64,000 nt of DNA from Roseovarius marisflavi (GCF_900142625.1 NZ_FRBN01000004.1:1-64000); one strand, 5' to 3'; counted from the stretch's first letter, positions 7,665 through 15,713 are shown. Made by a program: numbers and translations. Notes: generated from the sequence alone by a model not told the origin.

Positions 7665-9299
7665 TCAGGCTGCGGCGGCGCGGCACAGGCAACTTGCACG
7701 GATCGGGATATCAGCGCGCGCAATAGCCTGATCAAGCAAGAGCTTCACATGCGGCAGTTCCACACTCTCGCCGCGTCTTGCCAGACACTCGTGCAAGCCG
7801 TGCAGCGCCCAGACGTTACGGGGGTGCTGGCTCGGACGCGGTAGTTTGCCATCCAGGCCCAGATCCGCGCGATAGGCTGCTTCGGCCTCGTTATATTCGC
7901 CTGCCTCCATGAGCAGTGCGCCCAAAGCGTGACGCGTGGGCTGCGGCCAAGACCAAGGTTCTTCGTATTCCAGATTGTCGTCCAGATCGACCGCCTTGCG
8001 AAGATGGTCCAGCCCTTCCTCGCGACGGCCTGCCTTGAAGGCGATCTCGCCTTTCATCATCTCTTCGGCCACGGCAAGCACATCGCGCGCCTTATTGTTG
8101 AACAGCATCCGGCTTTCAGGGACCTTCGCATAGGCCGAGGTGAAATTCGCCATTGCTGCTTTGGCTTCTTCGTGTCGGCCGAGATTAGCAAGCGCCACCG
8201 CCTTGGCATAATAGATCAGGGCGTTGGTGGTCACATACAGTTCCTTGTCTTCGGGTTGAGCGAGATCAAGTATCTCGGACCACATACCGAAGCGGATATA
8301 GACGTGCGGTGCAGCGGCCACAAAGGTCTCGAAGATATCTGGGTAAGAGCGGACGACCTCGTCGGGAACTTCTTCACGCAGACGTATGGCTGCATCGACC
8401 GCCGCGGCCTTCTGGCCAAGAAACATTGCGCCATAGAAGGCGAAATGCAGATTGTGAATCCGATAGAGCGCGTAGAAATTTGCCGGACCAGCGTAGGCCT
8501 TGAATTTTTCATCTACTCTGGCGGCCGCAAGATTTCTGTCGAGGACGTTCTGGTATTCACCGCACAGCACATCGATATGGGTCGCCATATGCACGAGGTG
8601 GCCGGCATCAGCGACCAAGTCCTTCAGGCGGTCGCCGTGGCGCAGGGCGCGTTCAGGATGCGGCGACATCTCCATCAGGTGGATATACATGTGCAGCAAG
8701 CCGGGATGGTCCCAGGCCCCGGAGGTTTGGTCGAAAGCCCGCTCAAGCACGGCCATCGCCTCGGGCGTCGAGGCATCAGGGTTGGGAACGCCCCTATGAA
8801 AGTCCCAAAGCTGCCAAGGGGTTCGGTTCATCATCGCTTCAGCATAGGCAAAGGCGATATCCAGATCATCGGGATTAGCCTCGTAAACCGGTTTCATTGC
8901 GGCTGCGAACCCGTCATTGAAGGGCTGGTAATCTTCGATTTCCGGATCAGTAGGGTAGCGCGACGCAAGCGCTTGGATCAGGGCGCGCTCCACCGGCTTG
9001 GCGTTTTCGAGCGCGAGGCCCGCTTTAAGCGCTGTATGTGCGCGTTCCAGGGCCGGTGCTTTCTCCTCTGGCGTAAAAAACTCCCACGGCTTGTTGTAAT
9101 TCGGACCGATGGCATAGGCGATCCCCCAGTGAGCCAAAGCGCAGGCCGGATCGGCCACCAGCGCCTTTTCGAAACACACAATGGCCTCTTCATGATTGTA
9201 AGCGAACAGCCAGACCAGGCCGCGGTCAAACCAGGTTTGTGCAATAGGAACATCACTCGCTGGACGCCTGTAGCTACCCAAGTTGAAATAATCTGACAT
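7665..9299 (-). CDS. Tetratricopeptide repeat protein, TTC38 family
   Basis: A 544-residue soluble protein from the ATG at 9299, whose first residues are MSDYFNLGSY; an open frame extends further upstream but has no family match. The start region RPASDVPIAQTWFDRGLVWL, then YNHEEAIVCFEKAL and CALAHWGIAYAIGPNYNKPW, are typical of the TTC38 (TPR38) family, with several degenerate TPR units through the sequence. There is no signal peptide. TPR proteins mediate protein contacts; the partners and role of bacterial TTC38 proteins are not known to me. Confidence 0.85.
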   Translation of the reverse strand: MSDYFNLGSYRRPASDVPIAQTWFDRGLVWLFAYNHEEAIVCFEKALVADPACALAHWGIAYAIGPNYNKPWEFFTPEEKAPALERAHTALKAGLALENAKPVERALIQALASRYPTDPEIEDYQPFNDGFAAAMKPVYEANPDDLDIAFAYAEAMMNRTPWQLWDFHRGVPNPDASTPEAMAVLERAFDQTSGAWDHPGLLHMYIHLMEMSPHPERALRHGDRLKDLVADAGHLVHMATHIDVLCGEYQNVLDRNLAAARVDEKFKAYAGPANFYALYRIHNLHFAFYGAMFLGQKAAAVDAAIRLREEVPDEVVRSYPDIFETFVAAAPHVYIRFGMWSEILDLAQPEDKELYVTTNALIYYAKAVALANLGRHEEAKAAMANFTSAYAKVPESRMLFNNKARDVLAVAEEMMKGEIAFKAGRREEGLDHLRKAVDLDDNLEYEEPWSWPQPTRHALGALLMEAGEYNEAEAAYRADLGLDGKLPRPSQHPRNVWALHGLHECLARRGESVELPHVKLLLDQAIARADIPIRASCLCRAAAA

Positions 9300-9387
9300 G
9301 GAAATACTCCTCGTTGGTTTAACAACGATATCACAAACTCGAGGCTCAGTCTGCCCAGCCCATGCCCATAGGCCTCGAACATTGCAG

Positions 9388-9430
9388 AATGCTGCACTAC
9401 GCACGAATGGCCGCTCTGGTGAAGCTGCAC
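9388..9430. repeat. Dispersed repeat copy 1
   Basis: About 40 bases (AATGCTGCACTACGCACGA, then ATGGCCGCTCTGGTG) match the segment at 11821-11862 in the same orientation at roughly four bases in five. A third, poorer match lies near 12896-12945. The two better copies bracket the nitrilase/SnoaL block. Confidence 0.45.
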
Positions 9431-9651
9431 CGCAGCGACGGACACTTCGGTCTATGTCGGATTTGGGCCGTCATCTCAATTCTTGAAATGCTTCCCAGCC
9501 GCGAAGTCTCGCATTGGCACTACGGCTAGATCCGCTTCTAGCTCCGTAGCTATTCCATCATGCAGCTTTATACACATTAAGCACAATTTTCACCCAACAG
9601 CTCCGTAAAGCGCAGGAAATTGTGGCGCATCTCAGGTAGTGTCGCCGCACC

Positions 9652-9870
9652 GCGGCGCCTCCCATTGCCGCAACGCAGCATATCGTTCGGTCAATGAAGC
9701 ATAAGATTTTTATGGCGGACTTTCTCCTCCCAGAGACCCCGACATAAATTTGCAGCACGCTTTCACCTCCTCCCGAGAGCAAGTTGCCAACTGAAAAGGT
9801 TCGCTGCACCTCCTCCCGTGGCGAACCATTCAATAATCGGTGGCCTCGCCTCCTGAGGTCACCGTTTTTT
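9652..9870 (+). ncRNA. Array of CCTCCTCCC-loop hairpins (cuckoo/CcsR-type small RNAs) with terminator
   Basis: Four hairpins each expose a pyrimidine-rich anti-Shine-Dalgarno loop. A: 9652-9671, arms GCGGC/GCCGC, loop GCCTCCCATT. B: 9721-9736, arms TTTCT/AGAGA, loop CCTCCC. C: 9759-9780, arms GCTTTC/GAGAGC, loop ACCTCCTCCC. D: 9798-9827, arms GGTTCGC/GCGAACC with inner CAC/GTG and loop CTCCTCCC. A strong terminator follows. Such loops define the cuckoo RNA family of alphaproteobacteria; in Rhodobacter sphaeroides the CcsR1-4 RNAs are stress-induced and lie behind a DUF1127 gene. I see no DUF1127 gene upstream here. The 5' end and promoter are not resolved; hairpin A is the weakest member. Confidence 0.65.
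9838..9870 (+). terminator. Rho-independent terminator closing the small RNA array
   Basis: Arms CGGTGGCCTC and GAGGTCACCG (one mismatch) flank the loop GCCTCCT and are followed by TTTTTTCTTTT. Its loop repeats part of the CCTCC motif of the preceding hairpins. Confidence 0.8.
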
Positions 9871-9905
9871 CTTTTAAGAAAATTTGGCGCTACTCGAGGC
9901 CCTTA

Positions 9906-10047
9906 TTAGGCAGCCGACTCATAAAACTCGATCCACAGGCGGACCGAGGCCAGTTTGATCATTGCCAGAAAGTTGCGTGATGTTTTCTCATACCGCGTGA
10001 CGATGCGGCGGAAAGAGGCTTTCACCAGCTTCGAGAACATGCTCTAC
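9906..10047 (-). pseudogene. IS5-family transposase, C-terminal fragment
   Basis: Read leftward, the frame gives FSKLVKASFRRIVTRYEKTS followed by NFLAMIKLASVRLWIEFYES and a TAA at 9906. TRYEKxxxNFLAMIKLASxRLWxxxYES is the end of IS5-type transposases. Only about 45 of roughly 250 residues remain and no start or terminal repeats are visible, so it is a relic. Confidence 0.75.
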
Positions 10048-10173
10048 CGATAGTCAATCTTCACTGCCCGCGCTTGAACTTTGCCCGCAATCCTCAAGAA
10101 CAGAAGCGGCTTGCCCTTTGCTGAAGCCGAAATCTCTGCAATTATCGGGACTGGAACAAGATCGGAGGGCAAT

Positions 10174-11115
10174 ATGACAAAAGTAGCCGCAGTTCAGTAT
10201 CCGCCTGTTTACTACGACCTAGCGAAATGCTTGGAACGAGCCGTTGAAATCATTGAAGAGGCTGCATCAGACGGAATTGAATGCCTTGTTTTTTCTGAAG
10301 CATGGCTGTCTGGTTATCCGATCCTCGTTTGGAACAATCTTCCCGAGAATGGCTTTGGCGGGTTGAGCGACATTTACCGAAGGATGTTTGAAAATTCCGT
10401 TGATCTCTCCAAGGATGACTTAAAACCAGTATGTTACGCCGCTCGAGAGCATGGCATCGTGGTCGTTATAGGCATCAATGAACGCGAAAGCGAAATGAGT
10501 GCCAGCACTCTCTACAACACGATGGTAATTGTCGACGCCACAGGCGAAATACTGAACGTTCACAGGAAGGTAATGCCAACTAACCCTGAACGCATGGTCT
10601 GGGGGTTCGGTGATGCCAGCGGCATCAACGTTGTGGAAACGGCTGTCGGACGTGTCGGTGGCCTTCTGTGTTGGGAAAACTACATGCCGCTCGCCCGCGC
10701 GGCGGTCTATGCACAGAATGTTGAGATTTACTGCGCCCCAACTGCTGCCGAAAACAATGTCTGGCATGCTGCCATGCAGCTTGTCGGTCGGGAGGGGTCT
10801 TGCTTTGTCGTGGGGGTGGCACCCACGGTCGAAAGATCAGACATCCCTAAGGACCTTCCATCCTATGCAGAATACGCGGGAGATGATGGCTGGGTCGCCG
10901 GTGGCAATGGAATTATCTGCGACCCTATGGGCGATGTCATTGCAGGTCCGATGCCGCAGAAGAAAGGTTTCTTGACGGCTGATATTGATGTTGGGCAAGT
11001 CCGGGAGGCGCGACGAGCGTTCGACGTGATGGGTCATTATTCAAGGCCGGATATTTTTCAGCTCTCCGTCAACAAAAGTAAGTTGTCACCGGTCAAGTTC
11101 GAGCGCGAGAACTGA
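10174..11115 (+). CDS. Nitrilase (carbon-nitrogen hydrolase family)
   Basis: A 313-residue enzyme of the nitrilase branch, hydrolysing R-CN to an acid plus ammonia in the cytoplasm. The catalytic triad is visible: Glu42 in FSEAWLSGYP, Lys132 in HRKVMPT and Cys166 in GGLLCWENYMPLAR, the CWEN form typical of true nitrilases rather than amidases. An internal ATG at 10174 is preferred because GGAGGG lies just before it; the open frame further upstream lacks family similarity. The gene is less GC-rich than the core genes and stands between an IS5 relic and a SnoaL-like gene in the accessory region, so it was probably acquired. Substrate (aliphatic or arylaceto-) is undetermined. Confidence 0.9.
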   Translation: MTKVAAVQYPPVYYDLAKCLERAVEIIEEAASDGIECLVFSEAWLSGYPILVWNNLPENGFGGLSDIYRRMFENSVDLSKDDLKPVCYAAREHGIVVVIGINERESEMSASTLYNTMVIVDATGEILNVHRKVMPTNPERMVWGFGDASGINVVETAVGRVGGLLCWENYMPLARAAVYAQNVEIYCAPTAAENNVWHAAMQLVGREGSCFVVGVAPTVERSDIPKDLPSYAEYAGDDGWVAGGNGIICDPMGDVIAGPMPQKKGFLTADIDVGQVREARRAFDVMGHYSRPDIFQLSVNKSKLSPVKFEREN

Positions 11116-11401
11116 AATAGCGAGCGCGTGTCGCCCTTAAGGCTTGTGTTGCATTCGCCAGAAACCAAATGTCGTGTTTGGTTCGACGCCGTCATGCGGC
11201 GCTGCAGCGGGTCAAGCTTGAACCGTCTCCCGAAAGCCGCCGTTCTTAGAACGCCGAAGCTTCACTCTTTTCAAACGGATGGCTCGGAGAGCGGACGTTT
11301 GGTGGTCGGAAGCGGCCGTCAGATGACGGGGCACTGAACGACTGCACCGAGTCCGAGCTGGACGCTTGGTCAATTTCCGCAATGCGCGTAACCTATCGAC
11401 C
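11116..11401. other. Intergenic stretch after the nitrilase
   Basis: No gene supported. A hairpin at 11163-11183 (AACCAAA/TTTGGTT) lacks a T-run. The phrase GAGAGCGGACGTTTGGTGGT near 11288 resembles relic-like intergenic text seen elsewhere in the window. Confidence 0.35.
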
Positions 11402-11770
11402 ATGACCGATTATCCTACAAAGCGGATGGACTTACTCAAGGAATACTTGGCGGGAGTTCAGTCGATGGACCCCAAGCGCGCTATGCGCGCGGCGGCTCCA
11501 GACTATCGATGGTATGATGGAATGGTATCCGAGCCCATCACCAAAGAACGGTTCTCCGAGTATCTTCTGAACTGGGAGGATAGGATGCGTTCAATTGGCG
11601 GGACTGGTCGTTACGAGGTTTCAGACGAGCTTTTGGCTGATCAGGAGGGGCATATTCTTCGCTGGGCGTGGTGGAAGTTTGTTGGCACGGATGTGGCGGG
11701 CTCGGCGCTTCTGAAGGTTGGCAACGATGGCGTCATTTATGAAAAGATTGCCTATTTCAAACCCATTTAG
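11402..11770 (+). CDS. SnoaL-like / NTF2-fold protein
   Basis: A 122-residue protein from ATG 11402. The pattern (MDLLKEYLAGVQSMDPKRAM, AAPDYRWYDGMVSEPITKERF, then WAWWKFVGTDVAGSALLKVG and a final DGVIYEKIAYF strand) matches the NTF2-like SnoaL superfamily, whose members are small isomerases/hydrolases or binding proteins. Active residues cannot be assigned. It lies alone 287 bases after the nitrilase and could have travelled with it. Confidence 0.65.
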   Translation: MTDYPTKRMDLLKEYLAGVQSMDPKRAMRAAAPDYRWYDGMVSEPITKERFSEYLLNWEDRMRSIGGTGRYEVSDELLADQEGHILRWAWWKFVGTDVAGSALLKVGNDGVIYEKIAYFKPI

Positions 11771-11820
11771 CTTTGCATCAACGGCAACTTTGTCCGCACT
11801 GCCGACCTTCGACCCTCCAA

Positions 11821-11862
11821 AATGCCGCACAATGCAGGAATGGCCGGTCTGGTGCAGCCGCA
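11821..11862. repeat. Dispersed repeat copy 2
   Basis: AATGCCGCACAATGCAGGA, then ATGGCCGGTCTGGTG match the copy at 9388-9430 in direct orientation with scattered substitutions. It lies directly after the SnoaL-like gene. Confidence 0.45.
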
Positions 11863-11992
11863 GCGCGGCATCGGTTCTACGGATGAAAGGCAGGTCAGGG
11901 CCGATTGCCAATGGCGAAGGATGGTATGACACAATAGACGGTTGTGACTGCGCCGAGTCGATGGTTTTGGCTTTTGCAAACAAGTTGGAAGT

Positions 11993-12616
11993 ATGGGCAG
12001 AATTTGCTTTAAATTAGTCAAACAAGAAAGGATCTATCGTATCAATAAGTTTGACCCTAAGACGCTATCAATAGCTCATCAAGACGTGGTAAAAAACACC
12101 CGTCGATGGCTTGAACAAATGGTAGTAGGATTAAATCTATGCCCATTTTCCTCTAGCGTCATAGCCCGAGACCAAGTGTATTATGCCATATGTGATGCCA
12201 CCACCGATGCACAACTAAAGCAGTTCTATGTGAATGAATTACAGCGCCTGCTTGGGACTAACGAAAATGACGTTGCCACTAGCTTGCTCATGTTTACCCA
12301 AGGTCTAGAAGAGTTCGGTGATTACCTCGCATTACTCGATTGGTTTCAGCAGCTATTGGAGAAAGCAGAGCTGACAGAGCATGTGCAATTAGCATCATTT
12401 CATCCTCAATATCAATTTGAGGGTGTGGCTGCAGACGATCTTAGCCACTTTACTAATCGCTCACCCTATCCAACCATACATCTTCTGCGTCAAGATCAGA
12501 TGACTAAAGTCCTCGCTCACGTTTTGGACCCCGAGAAGATTTATATAGATAACATAAAAACATTGAATAAACTTGGTCGCCGACAGGTCGAAGCACTCTG
12601 CCCCTGGGGTATATAA
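11993..12616 (+). CDS. DUF1415 family protein, probably horizontally acquired
   Basis: A 207-residue protein with the DUF1415 core: TRRWLEQMVVGLNLCPFSS, DVATSLLMFTQGLEEFGDYL, VQLASFHPQYQFEGVAADDL and FTNRSPYPTIHLLRQ. This family is known mainly from gammaproteobacteria and its function is unknown. The gene is strikingly AT-rich, with A/T-ending codons unlike any neighbour, and it ends with a canonical LNKLGRRQVEAL tail. The first 30 or so residues (before HQDVVKNTRRW) have no family match; GGAAG lies just before the ATG at 11993, but no closer in-frame start exists. It sits between relic sequences, consistent with a recent import. Confidence 0.85.
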   Translation: MGRICFKLVKQERIYRINKFDPKTLSIAHQDVVKNTRRWLEQMVVGLNLCPFSSSVIARDQVYYAICDATTDAQLKQFYVNELQRLLGTNENDVATSLLMFTQGLEEFGDYLALLDWFQQLLEKAELTEHVQLASFHPQYQFEGVAADDLSHFTNRSPYPTIHLLRQDQMTKVLAHVLDPEKIYIDNIKTLNKLGRRQVEALCPWGI

Positions 12617-13100
12617 AAACTGTTTGCATTGTCTTGTAACCGCATCCGTCGTCAGGGTTTCTGGGTCCAAAGGCGGCTTAAACTAAGAGAGAGTTTGGCT
12701 CATCTGGTTTGTTGCATTGCTATGGCCCAACTTTGTGGTGAGCGGCAGCAAAGTCCCGCACCGGAGACATCGAACAAGCCTGCGGCGAACGAGCGGTTTG
12801 GATTTCTGCCCTTCAGACCATTGCGAACGGCCGCTTCGGGGAAATCCTGCCGCAGTGCCGCGAAACTGTTGCCTTCTTGATTGGGCGGGTCCGGCGAATT
12901 GTGCTGCACTCGCATCAGGCCGGTTTGTCCGCACAGCTGTCCGCGATTCCAACCTGCACCAGCCGATCACGCAAACAAAGTATGGAATACCTGACCAACT
13001 TCCGCAAGTTGGTTCGGTTGGGTGCCCGGTCGCAGCCTGACGTTAGCGTAAGCCTGTGGGTAAATAGAGCTCAAGATCCTGGTGAGTGAATGAATGCTAT
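12617..13100. other. Gene-poor stretch with relic-like sequence
   Basis: No supported gene. Around 12896-12945 there is a diverged third match to the dispersed repeat of 9388/11821 (GTGCTGCACTCGCATCAGGC). Open frames on both strands lack ribosome sites and recognisable domains. Confidence 0.4.
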
Positions 13101-13276
13101 GGGCTTATTCCGTTGAAAAACTCGCCTGATCGCTCGAAAGGGCAAGATCAGCAGAATATTGTCCCGCTAAAACGCCATTCTGGAAGTACCGTTTGTCAAT
13201 TGGCCTGTGACGAGAACAGTGTTCCAAGTTTCCGAGGCGATTTTGGCGTAGCGGAGTTTTTCAACAGAATAGGCTC
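13101..13276. mobile_element. MITE-like element with imperfect terminal inverted repeats
   Basis: The left end GGGCTTATTCCGTTGAAAAA (continuing CTCGCC) and the complement of the right end GAGCCTATTCTGTTGAAAAA (continuing CTCCGC) match at nearly every position over 26 bases. The 176-bp interior codes for nothing. This is the form of a non-autonomous element mobilised by a transposase elsewhere. No clean target duplication was found and the parent IS is not in the window. Confidence 0.6.
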
Positions 13277-13372
13277 TAAGCGGTCATCTGAGGCCTTTCC
13301 TCAGATGTCGGCTCTGTCACTCTAAACGGTCATTGGTTGTTGTCAGTTTGAAAACTCAGTCCGCATGGATCG

Positions 13373-13630
13373 TTAGCCGTCTTTCCCGCTCTTCAACACC
13401 CTCGAAACGCTTTGCCTGACTGCTTCTTGTGCTTCTTCTAGTGTATCAACTCGACCTCCTTCGGCAGGGTGAACCCATGTGTTCCACAACCACGGAAGGG
13501 AGTCGTTCTGTGGATAGAAGTCACGTGAAATGCGCCCGACATCCTTACCGTCACGCAGGATGACCCAGTCGCTATCTGGATCTGGGCTATAAGTACCACC
13601 AATATGGGTTCTTTTCCGCGTCCAAAGCAT
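13373..13630 (-). CDS. Hypothetical protein (85 aa)
   Basis: A small soluble protein starting at 13630. It reads as a plausible domain: DSDWVILRDGKDVGRISRDF, then LPWLWNTWVHPAEGGRVDTL and EEAQEAVRQSVSRVLKSG. The 'DGKDVGRI...W.W......G.A.TLEEA' layout resembles small conserved hypothetical proteins of alphaproteobacteria, but I cannot name a family. No operon partner. Confidence 0.55.
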   Translation of the reverse strand: MLWTRKRTHIGGTYSPDPDSDWVILRDGKDVGRISRDFYPQNDSLPWLWNTWVHPAEGGRVDTLEEAQEAVRQSVSRVLKSGKDG

Positions 13631-13759
13631 CAGTACATAAGGTGAACATCATGAGGCATTGTCAATAGACTCAATTAATTCTGGACCATCATTACCTCAG
13701 CCAATCTTTTGCACCTCAAGCAATCGCGGGCGATGTCAGCACCGGGGGGAGGGTTGACG

Positions 13760-14035
13760 GTGAAAAGTGACGGTAACCCCATAGACCCCACCCAAAGGCT
13801 CAGAGATGCGCCCAGATGCTGCGCAACAGCAAAGAGCACCGGAGGGCGTTGCAAGGCTCCTGCGGTGCGCGGCTGGCGCGTCTGTCGCATGCATGGCGCT
13901 GGCGGTGGAGCGTCATCTGGTTCAGCACATCCGAACTATAGGCATGGACTGCGGACTAAGCAGATGCAGGAACTGCGGCGGTTGGTTACAGTTCTCAGCA
14001 GGGAGGCTCGAGATATTAGAAATGAAATCGATTAG
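13760..14035 (+). CDS. HGGxSTG-like small Cys/Gly-rich protein
   Basis: A 91-residue protein from the GTG at 13760, chosen because GGGGGAGGG lies nine bases before it; ATG 13733 is an alternative. It carries CCATAKSTGGRCKAPAVRGW, RVCRMHGAGGGASSGSAHPN and YRHGLRTKQ, the motif set of short proteins common in phage and island DNA of Rhodobacterales (paired Cys, then CxxHG with glycine-rich and PNYxHG segments). Function unknown; a compact metal-binding or DNA-associated fold is possible. A decayed second copy lies at 14333-14494. Confidence 0.6.
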   Translation: MKSDGNPIDPTQRLRDAPRCCATAKSTGGRCKAPAVRGWRVCRMHGAGGGASSGSAHPNYRHGLRTKQMQELRRLVTVLSREARDIRNEID

Positions 14036-14154
14036 CTCAAATGTAGAGTGATACTCCAGTTCGGATTTCATCCGGTCGGCAAACTTTCTCCCAAACGCAG
14101 TCACAATTCAAAATTAGAGTGTTTAGGGAAAAACCGGATTAGAAAACTATCAAG

Positions 14155-14319
14155 ATGGAAATATTGATCTTCTTGCTAATGATATGCGGCATGATAGGTT
14201 TTGTTGCAGCGGCATCACTGAATCCGGTGAGAAGATTTGTGCACGAAGCAATAGCAATCACTGGACTGATTGAATTCATATTTTTTGTCTCAGTCATAGT
14301 TTGCGTTTCGTTTGCTTAG
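14155..14319 (+). CDS. Small membrane protein (54 aa)
   Basis: ATG 14155 to TAG 14317 encodes two hydrophobic helices: about residues 3-22 (ILIFLLMICGMIGFVAAASL) and 35-53 (ITGLIEFIFFVSVIVCVSFA), joined by a short basic loop (NPVRRFVHEA). No obvious ribosome site precedes the ATG. The strongly hydrophobic, well-formed two-helix pattern and lack of frame damage support a real gene, but no family is recognised. Confidence 0.45.
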   Translation: MEILIFLLMICGMIGFVAAASLNPVRRFVHEAIAITGLIEFIFFVSVIVCVSFA

Positions 14320-14332
14320 CAACCCTAACCTA

Positions 14333-14494
14333 GACGCCACTCAGAGGCCCAGAGACAACGCAGATGCCGCGCAACGGCCAAGAGTACAGGGAACGCAGTC
14401 AATGCCCTTCTAAGCAAGGCTGGCGCGTCTGTCGCGTTCACGGCGCTGGCGGTGGTGCGCCGTCTGGCTCTGTCCATCCCAATTACAAACATGA
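14333..14494 (+). pseudogene. Decayed second copy of the HGGxSTG-like gene
   Basis: The segment repeats the DNA of 13790-13945 (GGCTGGCGCGTCTGTCGC is shared exactly) and still encodes GWRVCRVHGAGGGAPSGSVH and PNYKH. The N-terminal half is shifted (the CRCKAP part is scrambled) and the end runs into the next gene's upstream region. It is a tandem duplicate undergoing decay. Confidence 0.55.
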
Positions 14495-14562
14495 TCGGGT
14501 TGCGCAACTATCTCAAGACATGCATTCTCGAATTTTTACGCTTGCTCATAAGAGGGCTATTA

Positions 14563-15270
14563 ATGCTTAGAATTTTCTTTGCCGCGCTTTCCGCAATTAT
14601 TATCGTTTTTGCTGGTGTGGTTGCCTACGCCGCAGATTTCCAAAAGGGGTTAGATGCAGCTAAGGCGGGAGATTACGCAACAGCCCTTAAGGAATGGCAG
14701 CCCTTGGCTGAGCAGGGTAATGCCGACGCTCAATTCAACCTCGGCCTCATGTATGACAACGGCTGGGGTGTGTCGAAAGACGACGTTGAAGCTGTACGGT
14801 TGTATCGCCTCGCAGCCGAGCAGGGCGATGCCAGCGCCCAGATTAACCTCGGCATGATGTATGCGACCGGCAAGGGTGTGCTGAAAGATGACGTTGAAGC
14901 TGCGCAGTGGTATCGCCTCGCAGCCGAGCAGGGTAATGCCGACGCCCAGTACAACCTCGGCCTCATGTATTACTACGGCAGGGGCGTGCTGAAAGATGCC
15001 GTTGAAGCTGTGCGGTGGTATCGCCTCGCAGCCGATCAGGGCGATGCCAAAGCCCAGTACAACCTCGGCGTCTTGTATGGCAAAGGCGAAGGTGTGCTGA
15101 AAGACATGGTCTTCGCGCATATGTGGTCGAATATCGCCAGTGCCAACGGCCAAGAACTTGCAGCAGGAAACCGCGATATAGCTGAAAGCCAGATGACGTC
15201 TGAACAGATTGCTGACGCAACGCAACGGGCCAGGGCGTGCATGTCTTCTGGCTACAGCGACTGCGATTGA
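14563..15270 (+). CDS. Exported Sel1-repeat protein
   Basis: A 235-residue protein from ATG 14563 with AGAGGG upstream; longer upstream starts would bury the signal peptide. Residues 1-23 (MLRIFFAALSAIIIVFAGVV, cleavage near AYA-AD) are a Sec signal. Four 36-residue Sel1 repeats follow, of the form GNADAQFNLGLMYDNGWGV, repeated also at DNA level with 108-bp spacing, then a C-terminal AHMWSNIASANGQE segment and a Cys pair near the end. Sel1 proteins scaffold protein interactions in the envelope; the partner is unknown. Confidence 0.85.
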   Translation: MLRIFFAALSAIIIVFAGVVAYAADFQKGLDAAKAGDYATALKEWQPLAEQGNADAQFNLGLMYDNGWGVSKDDVEAVRLYRLAAEQGDASAQINLGMMYATGKGVLKDDVEAAQWYRLAAEQGNADAQYNLGLMYYYGRGVLKDAVEAVRWYRLAADQGDAKAQYNLGVLYGKGEGVLKDMVFAHMWSNIASANGQELAAGNRDIAESQMTSEQIADATQRARACMSSGYSDCD

Positions 15271-15373
15271 TGCATATCGAAAGCAAATACGCTGGGCAGT
15301 GACGGCTAGTGAAGGCCGTTAAAGTTCAAGACCTAACCCTAACTTACACACAGTTTGTTCTCGGAGATGTAAT

Positions 15374-15676
15374 TTGAGCCTGATTAAACTAATCGCTGCG
15401 CTTTTTGCACTTTCTGTGTTTCCCTACATTGCTGATGCTCAGGATTCATCGCTCTCAACCCTGAAGGAATTTCAACTTGCCCAAAGTTACTCCTGTGGTC
15501 GAACTTGTGGGCAAGTGAGAAGCTGCAAAGAAGCAGTCTACCAGTGGTGTGTATGTGGGTACGCCCGCGCTGATGGTGATAACGACGGGATTCCTTGCGA
15601 AAAACAATGTGGTCAAAGTTCGAAAGTGAACCTTGAGCGCGTACAGGCATATAAGAAGGAATTTGGTTGCAGATGA
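15374..15676 (+). CDS. Exported excalibur-domain protein
   Basis: A 100-residue protein starting with TTG at 15374 (CGGAGA upstream; no ATG fits). Signal peptide residues 1-22 (ending IADA-QD). The mature part contains CGRTCGQVRSCKEAVYQW and YARADGDNDGIPCEKQCG, the excalibur DxDxDGxxCE calcium-binding signature with its paired cysteines. It is followed 38 bases later by a thermonuclease gene; excalibur domains are often fused or adjacent to such nucleases, so they may act together outside the cell. Confidence 0.8.
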   Translation: MSLIKLIAALFALSVFPYIADAQDSSLSTLKEFQLAQSYSCGRTCGQVRSCKEAVYQWCVCGYARADGDNDGIPCEKQCGQSSKVNLERVQAYKKEFGCR

Positions 15677-15713
15677 CGGCCCATATGTTGCAGGCATTAG
15701 ACGGAGCGGACTT

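Noticed and set aside
7929-9296. Long open frame (455 codons) on the + strand opposite the TPR gene
   Set aside because: It is the antisense shadow of the TTC38-type gene, with no ribosome site and no recognisable domain; GC-rich DNA leaves antisense frames open.
12683-12970. 95-codon frame on the - strand in the gene-poor stretch
   Set aside because: No ribosome site or domain; overlapping frames on both strands are equally open and the region shares relic-like intergenic text.
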